The notes under the pieces are model-generated. The model ran no database searches, was not told the DNA's origin, and was given only the letters and a program-made list of their open reading frames with translations. 27,986 nucleotides of DNA from Pseudobdellovibrio sp. (GTDB lineage Bacteria > Bdellovibrionota > Bdellovibrionia > Bdellovibrionales > Bdellovibrionaceae): positions 1 through 27,986 of the forward strand of contig JANWIU010000010.1 in assembly GCA_025449725.1 (NCBI GenBank), written 5' to 3'. Below, one piece after another: positions 7,017-14,967 of the stretch; positions within the stretch are counted from its first letter, which is position 1, and each line of letters opens with the position of its first letter. The position numbers were made by a program, and so were the translations under genes.

Positions 7017-8138
7017 GTGAAATTACTCTATTTCTTCTCTGCTTTTTCTTTAATTGTTCTATCATCGTCACTGGCGAACGCCACCAAAGCCAGACTGAGT
7101 GCGCTTAACAGCTCTCCGCATTTAATAGATGAGCAGCTGATTTTTTCAAACCCTATTGATCTTAATTATTTAGAGGAACTGGCCGTTTTCGAATCTGGCT
7201 CGGCTGATGCCAGTGCTTCAGCAACTTTAACTTCACATGCAGAAGGCATGGTCGTCAGACGCTGGAAAGAAAAGACTTATGCCGTGTCTTTAGGTCATCA
7301 GAATGAATCGGTTTATAGAACACGCGCCTTTGTTAATTCGTTAGGCTATGGCTTTAGACTGCAGCAGAACCCATTACATTTGTTTTTTGCCGGTGAAACT
7401 GACGAAGCCAATTGGGCCGTCTCTGCTTTGTATTCTAATTTTCGCGACAAAGTAAGCGGAGACAAAGAAAGCTCAGCAGGCTTGGCCGTAGCGGCAGAGG
7501 TTGGCGCATGGCAGTTTACAGCCATGAGTGCCTTTAACAACGAAGTTGAAACAGCCGCTAATAAATTTGATGGATCAGGTGGACTGTCAGCCAGTCTTAA
7601 CTACATCGGAGATAACATAGAAGCCTTCGCTTCCTTCGCGAGAGAGCCGGTAAAGGCTGAAGTTGCCGGGGTGGAGTCTGAATTTCATATCATTCAAACT
7701 TTGAGGCTGGGTTTGGTCGATAGTAACACCAAAGAATTTAATGATTTGTTCTGGGGTGGAGAAATAAACACAACAAAAGTGGATTGTAGAAGATTGTCGG
7801 GCACTAACTGCGTGCAAGCCTACTTAAATACGACATTGCCGGTATGGTTCGGATTCGAATCGCAGGCGGCCACATGGTTAAAGTTGAGGTCCTCGGTCAA
7901 GCAGACCGTTTTAGTTAATCAATCAAGAGATGAAGTGGGCTACCCAGCGGGGTTTCTGGCAGCGGCCACTGGCGGGCTTTCTGAGTTTACAAATGGGCCG
8001 AATTCGACAACTTTAAACGCAGGAATAGGTATTCTATTTAACAGAGTCACCATCGATGGAACTTTAACTGCTGCTACGAACCAGCAATTAAACCTGACTA
8101 ATTTCATTAATCAGGTTTCGCTGAAGTATATTTTTTAA
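7017..8138 (+). CDS. Porin-like outer-membrane protein, paralog of the upstream porin
   Basis: A 373-residue protein starting with GTG at 7017. It has a signal peptide of about 22 residues ending ANA, then TKARLSALNSSPHLID, closely matching the mature N-terminus of the upstream porin (TRARVAALANSPHLVD). Further shared blocks are HAEGMVVR..K..AVSLGH, NPLHL/NPIEL, the ALYSNFRDK/LVYSNYQDK strand, and LPVWFG/LPVWIG near the end. It ends VSLKYIF, an aromatic barrel terminus. Unlike its neighbour it uses ordinary mixed codons, has a GTG start and shows no clear Shine-Dalgarno, so expression is probably low or conditional. Its last 48 bases hold an inverted repeat, and its stop abuts the stop of the convergent gene with no gap. 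Confidence 0.85.
   Translation: MKLLYFFSAFSLIVLSSSLANATKARLSALNSSPHLIDEQLIFSNPIDLNYLEELAVFESGSADASASATLTSHAEGMVVRRWKEKTYAVSLGHQNESVYRTRAFVNSLGYGFRLQQNPLHLFFAGETDEANWAVSALYSNFRDKVSGDKESSAGLAVAAEVGAWQFTAMSAFNNEVETAANKFDGSGGLSASLNYIGDNIEAFASFAREPVKAEVAGVESEFHIIQTLRLGLVDSNTKEFNDLFWGGEINTTKVDCRRLSGTNCVQAYLNTTLPVWFGFESQAATWLKLRSSVKQTVLVNQSRDEVGYPAGFLAAATGGLSEFTNGPNSTTLNAGIGILFNRVTIDGTLTAATNQQLNLTNFINQVSLKYIF
8091..8117. terminator. Inverted repeat inside the 3' end of the porin paralog, possible bidirectional terminator
   Basis: AACCTGACTAAT (8091-8102) and ATTAATCAGGTT (8106-8117) pair with one mismatch around a TTC loop. On the plus strand a run of six T begins 14 bp later; on the minus strand TTTAATT follows. 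It is the only stem-loop at the zero-gap convergent junction 8138/8139, so it may end transcription of both genes while being coding sequence. Confidence 0.5.
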
Positions 8139-9197
8139 TTACTTTGTTTCGAAATAATCAGGTTTTACAAAATCAGGTGTGAACGGGTACAAGTAACTTC
8201 CGTATTCGCTGACCTGAGGAGAACCCGCTTCTTTGTACATTTGCTCCCACATATGAGCCAGTAATACACTTGATCTCGCCATTTGACGGATAATAAGTTT
8301 TTCGAATGCTTTGTAGTTTTCACCGGCCGGTTTGCGTTCAGCGGCTTTTTTGTTGCTCATTCCTTTATCGATCGTAAGAACCGAAGGCTTAATGACTTTA
8401 TCAGCCTTTAAAACATCTTTGATTTCTGCATAAGAAATCAGGCTCAAGGCCCGCAAGTTTTCTATTGTTGAATCTTGCTGAGTGAACTTCGGATTCTTCA
8501 TGGCTTTAGCTTCTTTAATGATTTTAGACATCATATCGCCATCAAAGAAGGCTACAACCTGCTCTTCGTAATAGCTGTGGATGCCGCCGTGATTGGCTGC
8601 GTATCCATCGTGGTCTGACGTTACGTGAAACGGTTGGCCTAAATCACCTACGAAGTGCCCCATGATTCCCATGTTGGTCATCATTTGGAATGTGCCTTCA
8701 TTGAAAGGAAGCTTGTTGTCTTGAGTTTCCTTCCAGTCTTTCGGAGGTGTGTGGGCCTTAGCTTTTTTTGCGCCCTCTACTGCCAAACGGTAGAACTGAT
8801 CTGCGCGCCACCAAGCGGAACCTACATCGTCAGGAATAGAGAATAAAGTCTGTGCTTCATTCATTTTATTGGGTTTCCCGGTGAACTGTTCAACGATCTT
8901 TTTGTAATCAGCAGGAACTTCTTCAATCTTCAAACCCAGTTTTTCCGGATTGAAATAGTGCCCTGGGTCTCCGGTTTTTCGGATGTCTGAAGGAAGTGAC
9001 TTCCAGTAAATGTCCGGAATATTACAAAGGTGGCCCATGATATGGGGTCTTGTTGTTAAAAACTCTTTCAGTTCAGGCGTTTTAACTAAAAAAACAGCAG
9101 CTTCACATAAAGTAGCGTGGCCGCGGCCTCCCCAAGAGTAAGCTGTTGTTGAGCTTGTTAATACAGCAAAAAACAATACAGAAATTAAGCTTTTCAT
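8139..9197 (-). CDS. Secreted S1/P1 nuclease-superfamily zinc hydrolase
   Basis: A 352-residue exported enzyme of the fold shared by S1/P1 nucleases (cleave single-stranded nucleic acid and 3'-nucleotides) and zinc phospholipase C. A 21-residue signal peptide ends AYS and would leave Trp22 as the new N-terminus, followed by GGRGH. In P1 nuclease Trp1 and His6 are zinc ligands with this exact spacing. Other likely ligands are Asp62, His80, His181, Asp185 and His191 (GHFVGDLGQPFH, spacing +4 and +10 as in the family) and His207-x3-Glu211. The last residue is Glu, as in Bacillus phospholipase C, rather than the Asp of P1. The ATG has AGGAG upstream. It lies 68 bp after an ABC importer operon on the same strand, which favours a nuclease role, but lipid activity is not excluded. 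Confidence 0.8.
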   Translation of the reverse strand: MKSLISVLFFAVLTSSTTAYSWGGRGHATLCEAAVFLVKTPELKEFLTTRPHIMGHLCNIPDIYWKSLPSDIRKTGDPGHYFNPEKLGLKIEEVPADYKKIVEQFTGKPNKMNEAQTLFSIPDDVGSAWWRADQFYRLAVEGAKKAKAHTPPKDWKETQDNKLPFNEGTFQMMTNMGIMGHFVGDLGQPFHVTSDHDGYAANHGGIHSYYEEQVVAFFDGDMMSKIIKEAKAMKNPKFTQQDSTIENLRALSLISYAEIKDVLKADKVIKPSVLTIDKGMSNKKAAERKPAGENYKAFEKLIIRQMARSSVLLAHMWEQMYKEAGSPQVSEYGSYLYPFTPDFVKPDYFETK

Positions 9198-9265
9198 TTA
9201 GATCTCCTAATGGCGAGATTCTGCAACAGTTCAGCTAAATTTCAAGTTAAAAACCGCCGGACTTT

Positions 9266-10123
9266 TTATTTTAATTCGGCTGGTGGGTACTTAGAACGAA
9301 GGACAAGAAGTGCCGCAAGTGTGGCCGCATAAGGAATCATTTGAATGAATTCTGCTGCGATGTAAGTAGAGATGGCTTCGTTCGATTGCATTTGAATTTG
9401 TAACGCTTCACACAACCCGAAGAAGAGGCAAACGATTAAAGACCTCGGAAGGTTCCAGCCGGCAAAGATAAGTGCCGCGAGTGCGATGAATCCCCGGCCA
9501 GAGCTCATTAGCGGCGAATAGTTAGACGATAATGAAGTCGACAGCACTGCTCCGCCAAGTCCGGTAACAAACGCAGAGTAAGTCAATGATTGCCATTGGC
9601 GAAGTGACGGGCTGATTCCAACTGACTGCAAAGCCAATTTTTTTTCACCGGCAAACTTCATTTGCAGGCCCCAAATTGTTTTTTCAGAAAGCCAGAAGGA
9701 AACCGCCAAAGTTAATACTAAAACAATGTACGGAAAGTACGGAGAAGCTTCCGGCAGTTCGATTGAAGGTGTTGAGCCTGTCGAATTGAAAATGGTTTTG
9801 CTGATGATCGGAATGATTCCCATGGCCAGTAGATTTAAACCGGTACCGATGACAATAGAATTCCCCTTAAATTTTAAAATAAGCAGCGAAAATATTTGTG
9901 AGAACAAAGCGGTGAAGACAGCCGCCGCCAGGTAACCTACAACCAAAGACTTGGAGTAGTAGGTGAAACTGGCAGCCGTGAAAGCTCCAATCAGCAAATA
10001 CGCTTCCAGCGCAATTTGGGCCACTCCGGATTTTTCTGAAAAGTAACCGCCGGTTGCGGCAAATAGCAGTGGAAGCGATACGCGCAAAGCTGAAAGAAGA
10101 ATAAGAACTAAGGCTGAATCCAT
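9266..10123 (-). CDS. ABC importer permease, nucleoside/simple-sugar type (second permease)
   Basis: A 285-residue inner-membrane permease of the BPD_transp_2 type found in BMP-dependent nucleoside importers (like B. subtilis YufQ). The N-terminal segment GGYFSEKSGVAQIALEAYLLIGAF matches the family block around sErsGv.NI.lEG, although the usual Asn and Gly are replaced. About eight hydrophobic segments follow, with the glycine-rich SSGRGFIALAALIFAGWNL typical of the cytoplasmic coupling region. Its ATG shares one base with the stop of the preceding permease (TAATG), implying translational coupling. It pairs with the upstream permease to form the channel. Substrate is inferred from the associated BMP protein. 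Confidence 0.88.
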   Translation of the reverse strand: MDSALVLILLSALRVSLPLLFAATGGYFSEKSGVAQIALEAYLLIGAFTAASFTYYSKSLVVGYLAAAVFTALFSQIFSLLILKFKGNSIVIGTGLNLLAMGIIPIISKTIFNSTGSTPSIELPEASPYFPYIVLVLTLAVSFWLSEKTIWGLQMKFAGEKKLALQSVGISPSLRQWQSLTYSAFVTGLGGAVLSTSLSSNYSPLMSSGRGFIALAALIFAGWNLPRSLIVCLFFGLCEALQIQMQSNEAISTYIAAEFIQMIPYAATLAALLVLRSKYPPAELK

Positions 10124-11196
10124 TAGCTTTTCCTCTTACGGCCTGCGAAGTGTTGGGCCAAATAATACGAAGCGGCCACTGAGAAAATGATAATAGCCTG
10201 TAACACACGTGAAAAATCGCGGGTTAAGTGCTCGGTTTCAAGATCCAAATCGGATGCGCCCTTGTGAAGGCAGGCCATAAGAAACGCCGATCCGATAATT
10301 CCCAGAAAATTTTGTTGTGCTAAAAGCGATACGGCAATTCCCAGGAATCCGTACTGCGGTGAAAATCCGATTTTGTACTGAAAGGTGTTACCAAAGACTT
10401 CGGTTAACCCAACGCCGGCTGAAAATACTCCTGCCATACCGAGACTGATCATCAGGATTTCATTCTGAGTGAAGCCCAGGCGTGCAGCGGCATGGGGATT
10501 GGCCCCATAAGCACGGATTTTATAACCGATAAATGTTTTACGTTCGACAAAGTGTAAAATCATACAACAGCCCAGTGCCGCAAATAAAAAGACACTTACC
10601 GGAGAATTTTCAAAGTAAGTTTTTAAATAATCATTTTTTAAAAACTGAAAGCTTTCATTAATTAAAGCGGTTTCGGGATTTTGCGATGTCGGGCTTTGCA
10701 GTCTGTTGACGGTAAGCCAGGTGGTGATCGCTGCAAAAATAAAATTCAGCATAATGGCAACAACAACCTCATGAGCCTGTTTGAAAATTTTAAAAGCGGC
10801 AATCAAAAGGGCGCTAGCAGCCCCGGCGGCCAATGTAGATAAAATAATAATGGCTGTAGCAATAATAAAACTGAATGGGTTATCAAAAGGCACGATAGCA
10901 GTGCCCAGGTAAGCGCCGATGAGAGCAGAAAATAAAATCTGCCCTTCGCTTCCGATATGGAAGAGACCGGCCTTCATTGGAACGGCAAAAGATAAGCCTG
11001 CGAAGATCAGGCAGGTGGTGTAGAACAAAGTTAAACCTAAGTCGAATTTTGAATTATAAAAGCTGGTGGTCAGAATTTTAAATACGTGCCAAGGGCTTTC
11101 ATGAAAAAACAAAGCCAGAAGGCAGCAAAGAACCAGCCCACCTATTAAGCCTAACCAAGGCGCCAGACGTGTCAGGTTAAAGATATTACGGTTCAC
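10123..11196 (-). CDS. ABC importer permease, nucleoside type (first permease)
   Basis: A 357-residue inner-membrane permease resembling B. subtilis YufP. Recognisable features are the block AVPMKAGLFHIGSEGQ (family: a...G.fNIG.EGQ) and the later GANPHAARLGFTQNE coupling segment, with about nine to ten hydrophobic helices. It probably starts with GTG at 11194-11196, overlapping the ATPase stop as GTGA, so the two are translationally coupled. No alternative ATG fits the hydrophobic N-terminus better. It lies in the order binding protein > ATPase > permease > permease typical of this transporter family. Confidence 0.88.
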   Translation of the reverse strand: MNRNIFNLTRLAPWLGLIGGLVLCCLLALFFHESPWHVFKILTTSFYNSKFDLGLTLFYTTCLIFAGLSFAVPMKAGLFHIGSEGQILFSALIGAYLGTAIVPFDNPFSFIIATAIIILSTLAAGAASALLIAAFKIFKQAHEVVVAIMLNFIFAAITTWLTVNRLQSPTSQNPETALINESFQFLKNDYLKTYFENSPVSVFLFAALGCCMILHFVERKTFIGYKIRAYGANPHAAARLGFTQNEILMISLGMAGVFSAGVGLTEVFGNTFQYKIGFSPQYGFLGIAVSLLAQQNFLGIIGSAFLMACLHKGASDLDLETEHLTRDFSRVLQAIIIFSVAASYYLAQHFAGRKRKS

Positions 11197-12623
11197 AGTT
11201 GCCCCGCCAATCTTATTCCATCGTTGTTGTCGGCCGCCATAATAAGGCCGATTTGCTGTTCGTTTAATTCTCCGCGATTAAAAGGACCGTAAATTTTATT
11301 CTTATTTAAGATCACAAAGCGGTCAGAAAGATAAAGCACCTCATTTAAGTCCGAAGAAACTAAAACGACGGTCTTTTTTTGTTTTGAAAATTCTAAAAGT
11401 GAATTGTGAATGTTTTCCTGGGCACCTAAATCCACACCGCGGGTCGGGTGGGCGGCCAATAGCGCATCCGGATGATTCCACAGCTCTCGGCCGACAACAA
11501 ACTTCTGCTGATTGCCGCCTGAGAATTCAGAAAGAGGTTTATCAATATCAACAGGTCTGACGTCCCAGTTTTTGACAAGATCTTCTGTCACCTTTCGCAG
11601 GCGTGATTCAAAAATTAATCCTTTACTTAAAAATTCATTTTTATGCTTTAGGAGCATGTGCTCCCATAAATTCATATTTTCAAAAACCGAAAGTTTGATA
11701 CGGTCTTCGGTGATGTCTCCGTACTTGATTTGTCGATCACTCATTTCTTTCAGTAGCGATGCAATCAAGGCGCTTTGGCCGTTACCTTCGATGCCGGCGA
11801 CTCCGAAAATTTCGGATTGAAATAATGAAATGTCAGAGTTGGGGATTTTAATTAATACTTCGCGCTCGGTCGGTCGGGTAAAGTTTGTGTTTTTAACGAC
11901 CTGGCGGCCAATCATTAATTCTGCCATGTTCTCAATACTGAGTTCACGCGCAGGTGAGGATTGAATTAAGCGGCCTAATCGCAAAACGCTGATAGAGTCT
12001 GACACCGATTTAATCTCATTAAGCTTGTGTGAAATTAAAATGATCGTTTTATTTTCACGTTTTAGCTGAAGAATAAATTGCATCAGTTCTTCGGACTCTT
12101 GCGGCGTCAGAACAGCCGTGGGCTCATCAAAGATAATAATCTCAGGCTCTTGCAGCAGGGCTTTTAAGATCTCAAGACGCTGCTGCTCACCCACGCTTAA
12201 TTGGCTAACCGGTTTACTTAATTCTATTTTCCAGTTGAAGCGGCTAAGAATCTTGTTGGCCGCAGCTAATACTTCTGAAGTGTTTTTTATTTTCAGGGAA
12301 AAACTGCCGGAACTGAAGCTGAGCAAAATATTTTCAAGCCCTGTCAGTTGTTCGGCTAATACAAAGTGCTGATGAATGAACGCGATTTTATTTTTAAATG
12401 CATCCTGAGCGGAATTCGGCTTATAAACTTTTTGATTTAAAAAAATATCACCTGAAGTTGCCGGCTCAATGCCACCGAGCATTTTCATCAGTGTTGATTT
12501 CCCGGCGCCGTTTTCGCCGATGATCGAATGGACTTCGGATTTTTTAATTGAAATAGAAACATCGTGGCAGGCTACGAATTCGCCAAAGCTTTTGGTGATG
12601 TTTCTAAATTCAATATAATTCAC
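11193..12623 (-). CDS. ABC importer ATPase, tandem nucleotide-binding domains, second one reduced
   Basis: A 476-residue cytoplasmic ATPase with two ABC domains, as in the sugar/nucleoside CUT2-like family. Domain 1 is complete: Walker A GENGAGKS (36-43), Q-loop IHQHF, signature LSVGEQQ (142-148), Walker B IIIFDEPTA (162-170), H-loop ISHK. Domain 2 has a degenerate Walker A GIEGNGQS (277-284), then jumps quickly to ITEDR, a signature FSGGNQQ (368-374), and AAHPTRGVD with His where the catalytic Glu would be. Family members are usually about 505-515 residues; the missing 30 or so fall just after the second Walker A. The start is GTG at 12621-12623, 14 bp after the binding-protein stop, with a weak ribosome binding site. 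Confidence 0.92.
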   Translation of the reverse strand: MNYIEFRNITKSFGEFVACHDVSISIKKSEVHSIIGENGAGKSTLMKMLGGIEPATSGDIFLNQKVYKPNSAQDAFKNKIAFIHQHFVLAEQLTGLENILLSFSSGSFSLKIKNTSEVLAAANKILSRFNWKIELSKPVSQLSVGEQQRLEILKALLQEPEIIIFDEPTAVLTPQESEELMQFILQLKRENKTIILISHKLNEIKSVSDSISVLRLGRLIQSSPARELSIENMAELMIGRQVVKNTNFTRPTEREVLIKIPNSDISLFQSEIFGVAGIEGNGQSALIASLLKEMSDRQIKYGDITEDRIKLSVFENMNLWEHMLLKHKNEFLSKGLIFESRLRKVTEDLVKNWDVRPVDIDKPLSEFSGGNQQKFVVGRELWNHPDALLAAHPTRGVDLGAQENIHNSLLEFSKQKKTVVLVSSDLNEVLYLSDRFVILNKNKIYGPFNRGELNEQQIGLIMAADNNDGIRLAGQL

Positions 12624-12637
12624 TGATAGGTAACCGG

Positions 12638-13606
12638 CTACTTCGTTACGTAATAGTCAGGAACTGAGATTTTTTTTGCAATGATTTGCTTTTTGATGTC
12701 GTCTAACTTTGTTTTTTCAGGCTGACTCCAAAGAGAATCATTGTTTTTGTCTAATGCCCAGTCGACGCCAGAGTTTTTTAAACCAAAGCGGACTACGCCG
12801 GCTTTAAAAGTTTTGTCGTTTGCCTGCTTAATGGTATCGAAAACCGCAACGTCTACGCGTTTAAGCATGCTGGTTAATACAACGCCCGGCTTGATCCAAT
12901 TTTGGTTTGAGTCTACGCCGATAGCAAAAATTTTCTTTTCTGCAGCGGCATCGAATAATCCTGAACCAGATGCGCCGGCAGCATGAAAAATAACATCAGC
13001 TTTTTGCCCCGCCTGGGCTAAAGCAATTTCTTTAGCTTTGGCCGGGTTGTTCCAGGCTTCGCCTGTTACGCCAATGTAGTTAGTAATGACTTTGATTTTC
13101 GGGTTTACATGCTTTGCACCGGCCTCATAGGCCTTTTGAAATCTTCTGATCAGTGGAATGTCCATGCCGCCGATAAAGCCAATAACACTTGTTTTAGACT
13201 TCATGGCTGCAGCGGCGCCAACCAGGAATGAACCTTCGTGCTCTTCAAATAACAAAGCGCGAACATTTGGAGCGGTCACATCTCCGTCAACAATTGCAAA
13301 TTGTGTTTGCGGAAACAAAGCCGCAACTTTTTTAACAGCGTCTGCCTGAGCAAAGCCAATACCGATTACAAGGTCATATTTTTTTTGCGCGAAGTTTCTG
13401 TGTAAGACTTCAAATGAGTTAGTATCTGTGGCTTCTACATACTTTAATTCAATTCCCAGTTCTTTTTGCGCTTTGGTAGCACCTTCGTAAGCTGAAGTAT
13501 TGAATGACTTGTCGTCCTTACCGCCTTTATCAAGCACCAATCCGACTTTGATAGCAGCAAAAGCTGCATGAGAAACAAATAGAATCGAAATTAAAATCTT
13601 TAACAT
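12638..13606 (-). CDS. BMP/PnrA-family periplasmic binding protein
   Basis: A 322-residue substrate-binding protein of the basic membrane protein family, whose characterised members (PnrA, BmpA-type) bind purine nucleosides for an ABC importer. The motif run is typical: KVGLVLDKGGKDDKSFN after the signal peptide, IGIGFAQADAV, FAIVDGD, GFIGGMDIPLIRRF, VIFHAAGASGSGLF and AIGVDSNQ. The signal peptide (about residues 1-17, ending AFA) has no lipobox cysteine, so the protein is probably free in the periplasm rather than lipid-anchored as in most relatives. ATG is preceded by AAGGAG. It sits 18 bp after the oxidoreductase stop and just before the ATPase gene. Confidence 0.9.
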   Translation of the reverse strand: MLKILISILFVSHAAFAAIKVGLVLDKGGKDDKSFNTSAYEGATKAQKELGIELKYVEATDTNSFEVLHRNFAQKKYDLVIGIGFAQADAVKKVAALFPQTQFAIVDGDVTAPNVRALLFEEHEGSFLVGAAAAMKSKTSVIGFIGGMDIPLIRRFQKAYEAGAKHVNPKIKVITNYIGVTGEAWNNPAKAKEIALAQAGQKADVIFHAAGASGSGLFDAAAEKKIFAIGVDSNQNWIKPGVVLTSMLKRVDVAVFDTIKQANDKTFKAGVVRFGLKNSGVDWALDKNNDSLWSQPEKTKLDDIKKQIIAKKISVPDYYVTK

Positions 13607-13624
13607 AAAAATCTCCTTAAAAAA

Positions 13625-14797
13625 TTAACTAAAGCGTCTGGCAGATAACCACGACGGAACATCGCGCCCGAAAATCATATCAACCAGTGATTTACCGGTG
13701 TTAAAAGCAAGGCCGATTCCATGCCCCGTGTAGCCGCCCGCGAAGTAAACCTGATTGTCCTCAGGCAAGGCGCCGATCATCGGCTGACCATCACGTGAAA
13801 AGCCCATAATACCGCTCCAGCGGTGAGATACCTTTTTGTCGCGCAAACTAGGTAAGTGTTCTTTTACGAAATCATGAAGCGCGTTCTGAATCACCGGTGT
13901 GATGTGATCCGAATAGCCCACTTCCGTATTTTTTTCTAATTGTCGGAATCCGCCGATCAATAAAGCGCCGTTTGGCATCTGCCGAAAGTAATCTAAGTAA
14001 AAGTTGGCATAACAAGGGCCGTCCATAAACGGCGGAGCTTTCTCCATCATCAGAATTTGCGCGCGCGTCGCATAGATTTTGTCATCGAAGTAAGGGTGTA
14101 GGTTTGGCGAATAACCGTTCAAACAGTAAATGATCATAGACGTTTCGAAATCGCCGTTATCGGTTTTAAGAATGCGGGTGCCTTCTGCAGTTTGTTCGTA
14201 ACGGTGAGCCTCGGTACCTTCAAAAAGGTCGGCTTTAATTTTTGATTTCATCAGTTCCAATAAAAGAACCGGATTCGTTTCAGCGTCATCAAGATATTTA
14301 ATTCCACCGACGAAATTTTTTGCTCCAACATTTTTTTCAACTTCAGTTGAGCTGTAAGTTTCAACCGGAATATTCAGTTCACGCATTGTCTTTGCAACAT
14401 TTTGTAATTCTCTAAATTCATTGTCCTGTGCTGCAAGAGAATAAGCACCGCGTTTTGCGAATTCAATTTCTTTGCCGTTCTCCTGAATGATGTGTTCCTG
14501 CAAAAGCTTTAGGTTGGTTTCTGCAAACTTCCAGATATCGACAGCTTCTTGTAAACCGTGTTTTGAAATAAGCCGGTTAAAGTGTTCAACTGATCCACAA
14601 GTGATAAACCCGGCATTTCGTCCGGATGCACCGAATCCAATACGGTGTTTTTCAACAATAGCAATTTTTAGAGAAGGATCTTCTTTATTAAGCCAGAAAG
14701 CCGTTGATAACCCTGAAATTCCGGCACCGACAATTACGACATCGTATATTTTTTTTTCGCTGCGATAGGTGCGGTCCAGCCAATAGGATGTGCTCAT
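13625..14797 (-). CDS. FAD-dependent oxidoreductase of the DAO/PuuB-like family
   Basis: A 390-residue flavoenzyme of the D-amino-acid oxidase superfamily that oxidises an amine or amino acid with FAD. The Rossmann motif VVIVGAGISGLS lies at 20-31 and is followed by the acidic end IVEKHRIGFGASGRNAGFI, which is typical of the OrdL/gamma-glutamylputrescine-oxidase branch. The C-terminal block HRWSGIMGFSRDGQPMIG and AGGYTGHGIGLAFNTGK closes the FAD site as in the family. Substrate is unknown. The ATG has CGGAG upstream. It is the first gene of the minus-strand importer operon, so its substrate could be linked to what the importer brings in, or the association may only be regulatory. Confidence 0.85.
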   Translation of the reverse strand: MSTSYWLDRTYRSEKKIYDVVIVGAGISGLSTAFWLNKEDPSLKIAIVEKHRIGFGASGRNAGFITCGSVEHFNRLISKHGLQEAVDIWKFAETNLKLLQEHIIQENGKEIEFAKRGAYSLAAQDNEFRELQNVAKTMRELNIPVETYSSTEVEKNVGAKNFVGGIKYLDDAETNPVLLLELMKSKIKADLFEGTEAHRYEQTAEGTRILKTDNGDFETSMIIYCLNGYSPNLHPYFDDKIYATRAQILMMEKAPPFMDGPCYANFYLDYFRQMPNGALLIGGFRQLEKNTEVGYSDHITPVIQNALHDFVKEHLPSLRDKKVSHRWSGIMGFSRDGQPMIGALPEDNQVYFAGGYTGHGIGLAFNTGKSLVDMIFGRDVPSWLSARRFS

Positions 14798-14826
14798 TTT
14801 TTACTCCGGTTATTTAAAAGCTAAAA

Positions 14827-14853
14827 CTTATACAAGCCATGTCTAACATTCAA
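14827..14853 (-). promoter_or_regulatory. Candidate promoter of the oxidoreductase/importer operon
   Basis: On the minus strand TTGAAT (14848-14853) and TATAAG (14827-14832) are separated by 15 bp, about 30 bp upstream of the ATG at 14797. The -10 matches five of six bases but the spacer is short. Confidence 0.35.
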
Positions 14854-14884
14854 GGAAAATCGGATAGTCTTAGAGGGAAACTGA

Positions 14885-14913
14885 TTGTCCATCGTGAGCT
14901 GAGATTCTATAGT
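14885..14913 (+). promoter_or_regulatory. Sigma70-like promoter of the tricorn-type protease gene
   Basis: TTGTCC (14885-14890), an exact 17-bp spacer and TATAGT (14908-14913) make the best promoter match in the window. It lies about 55 bp upstream of the ATG at 14968, which also argues against an in-frame ATG at 14839 being the real start. Confidence 0.55.
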
Positions 14914-14967
14914 TTTATAGCCAATCAAATTGCAAGAAGTTCATTCATAGCAAAGAAGGATTTTCAC

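Noticed and set aside
14839..14967. Upstream in-frame ATG extending the tricorn-type protease by 43 residues
   Set aside because: The promoter-like pair at 14885-14913 lies inside the extension, while ATG 14968 has a strong ribosome binding site and matches the family N-terminus.
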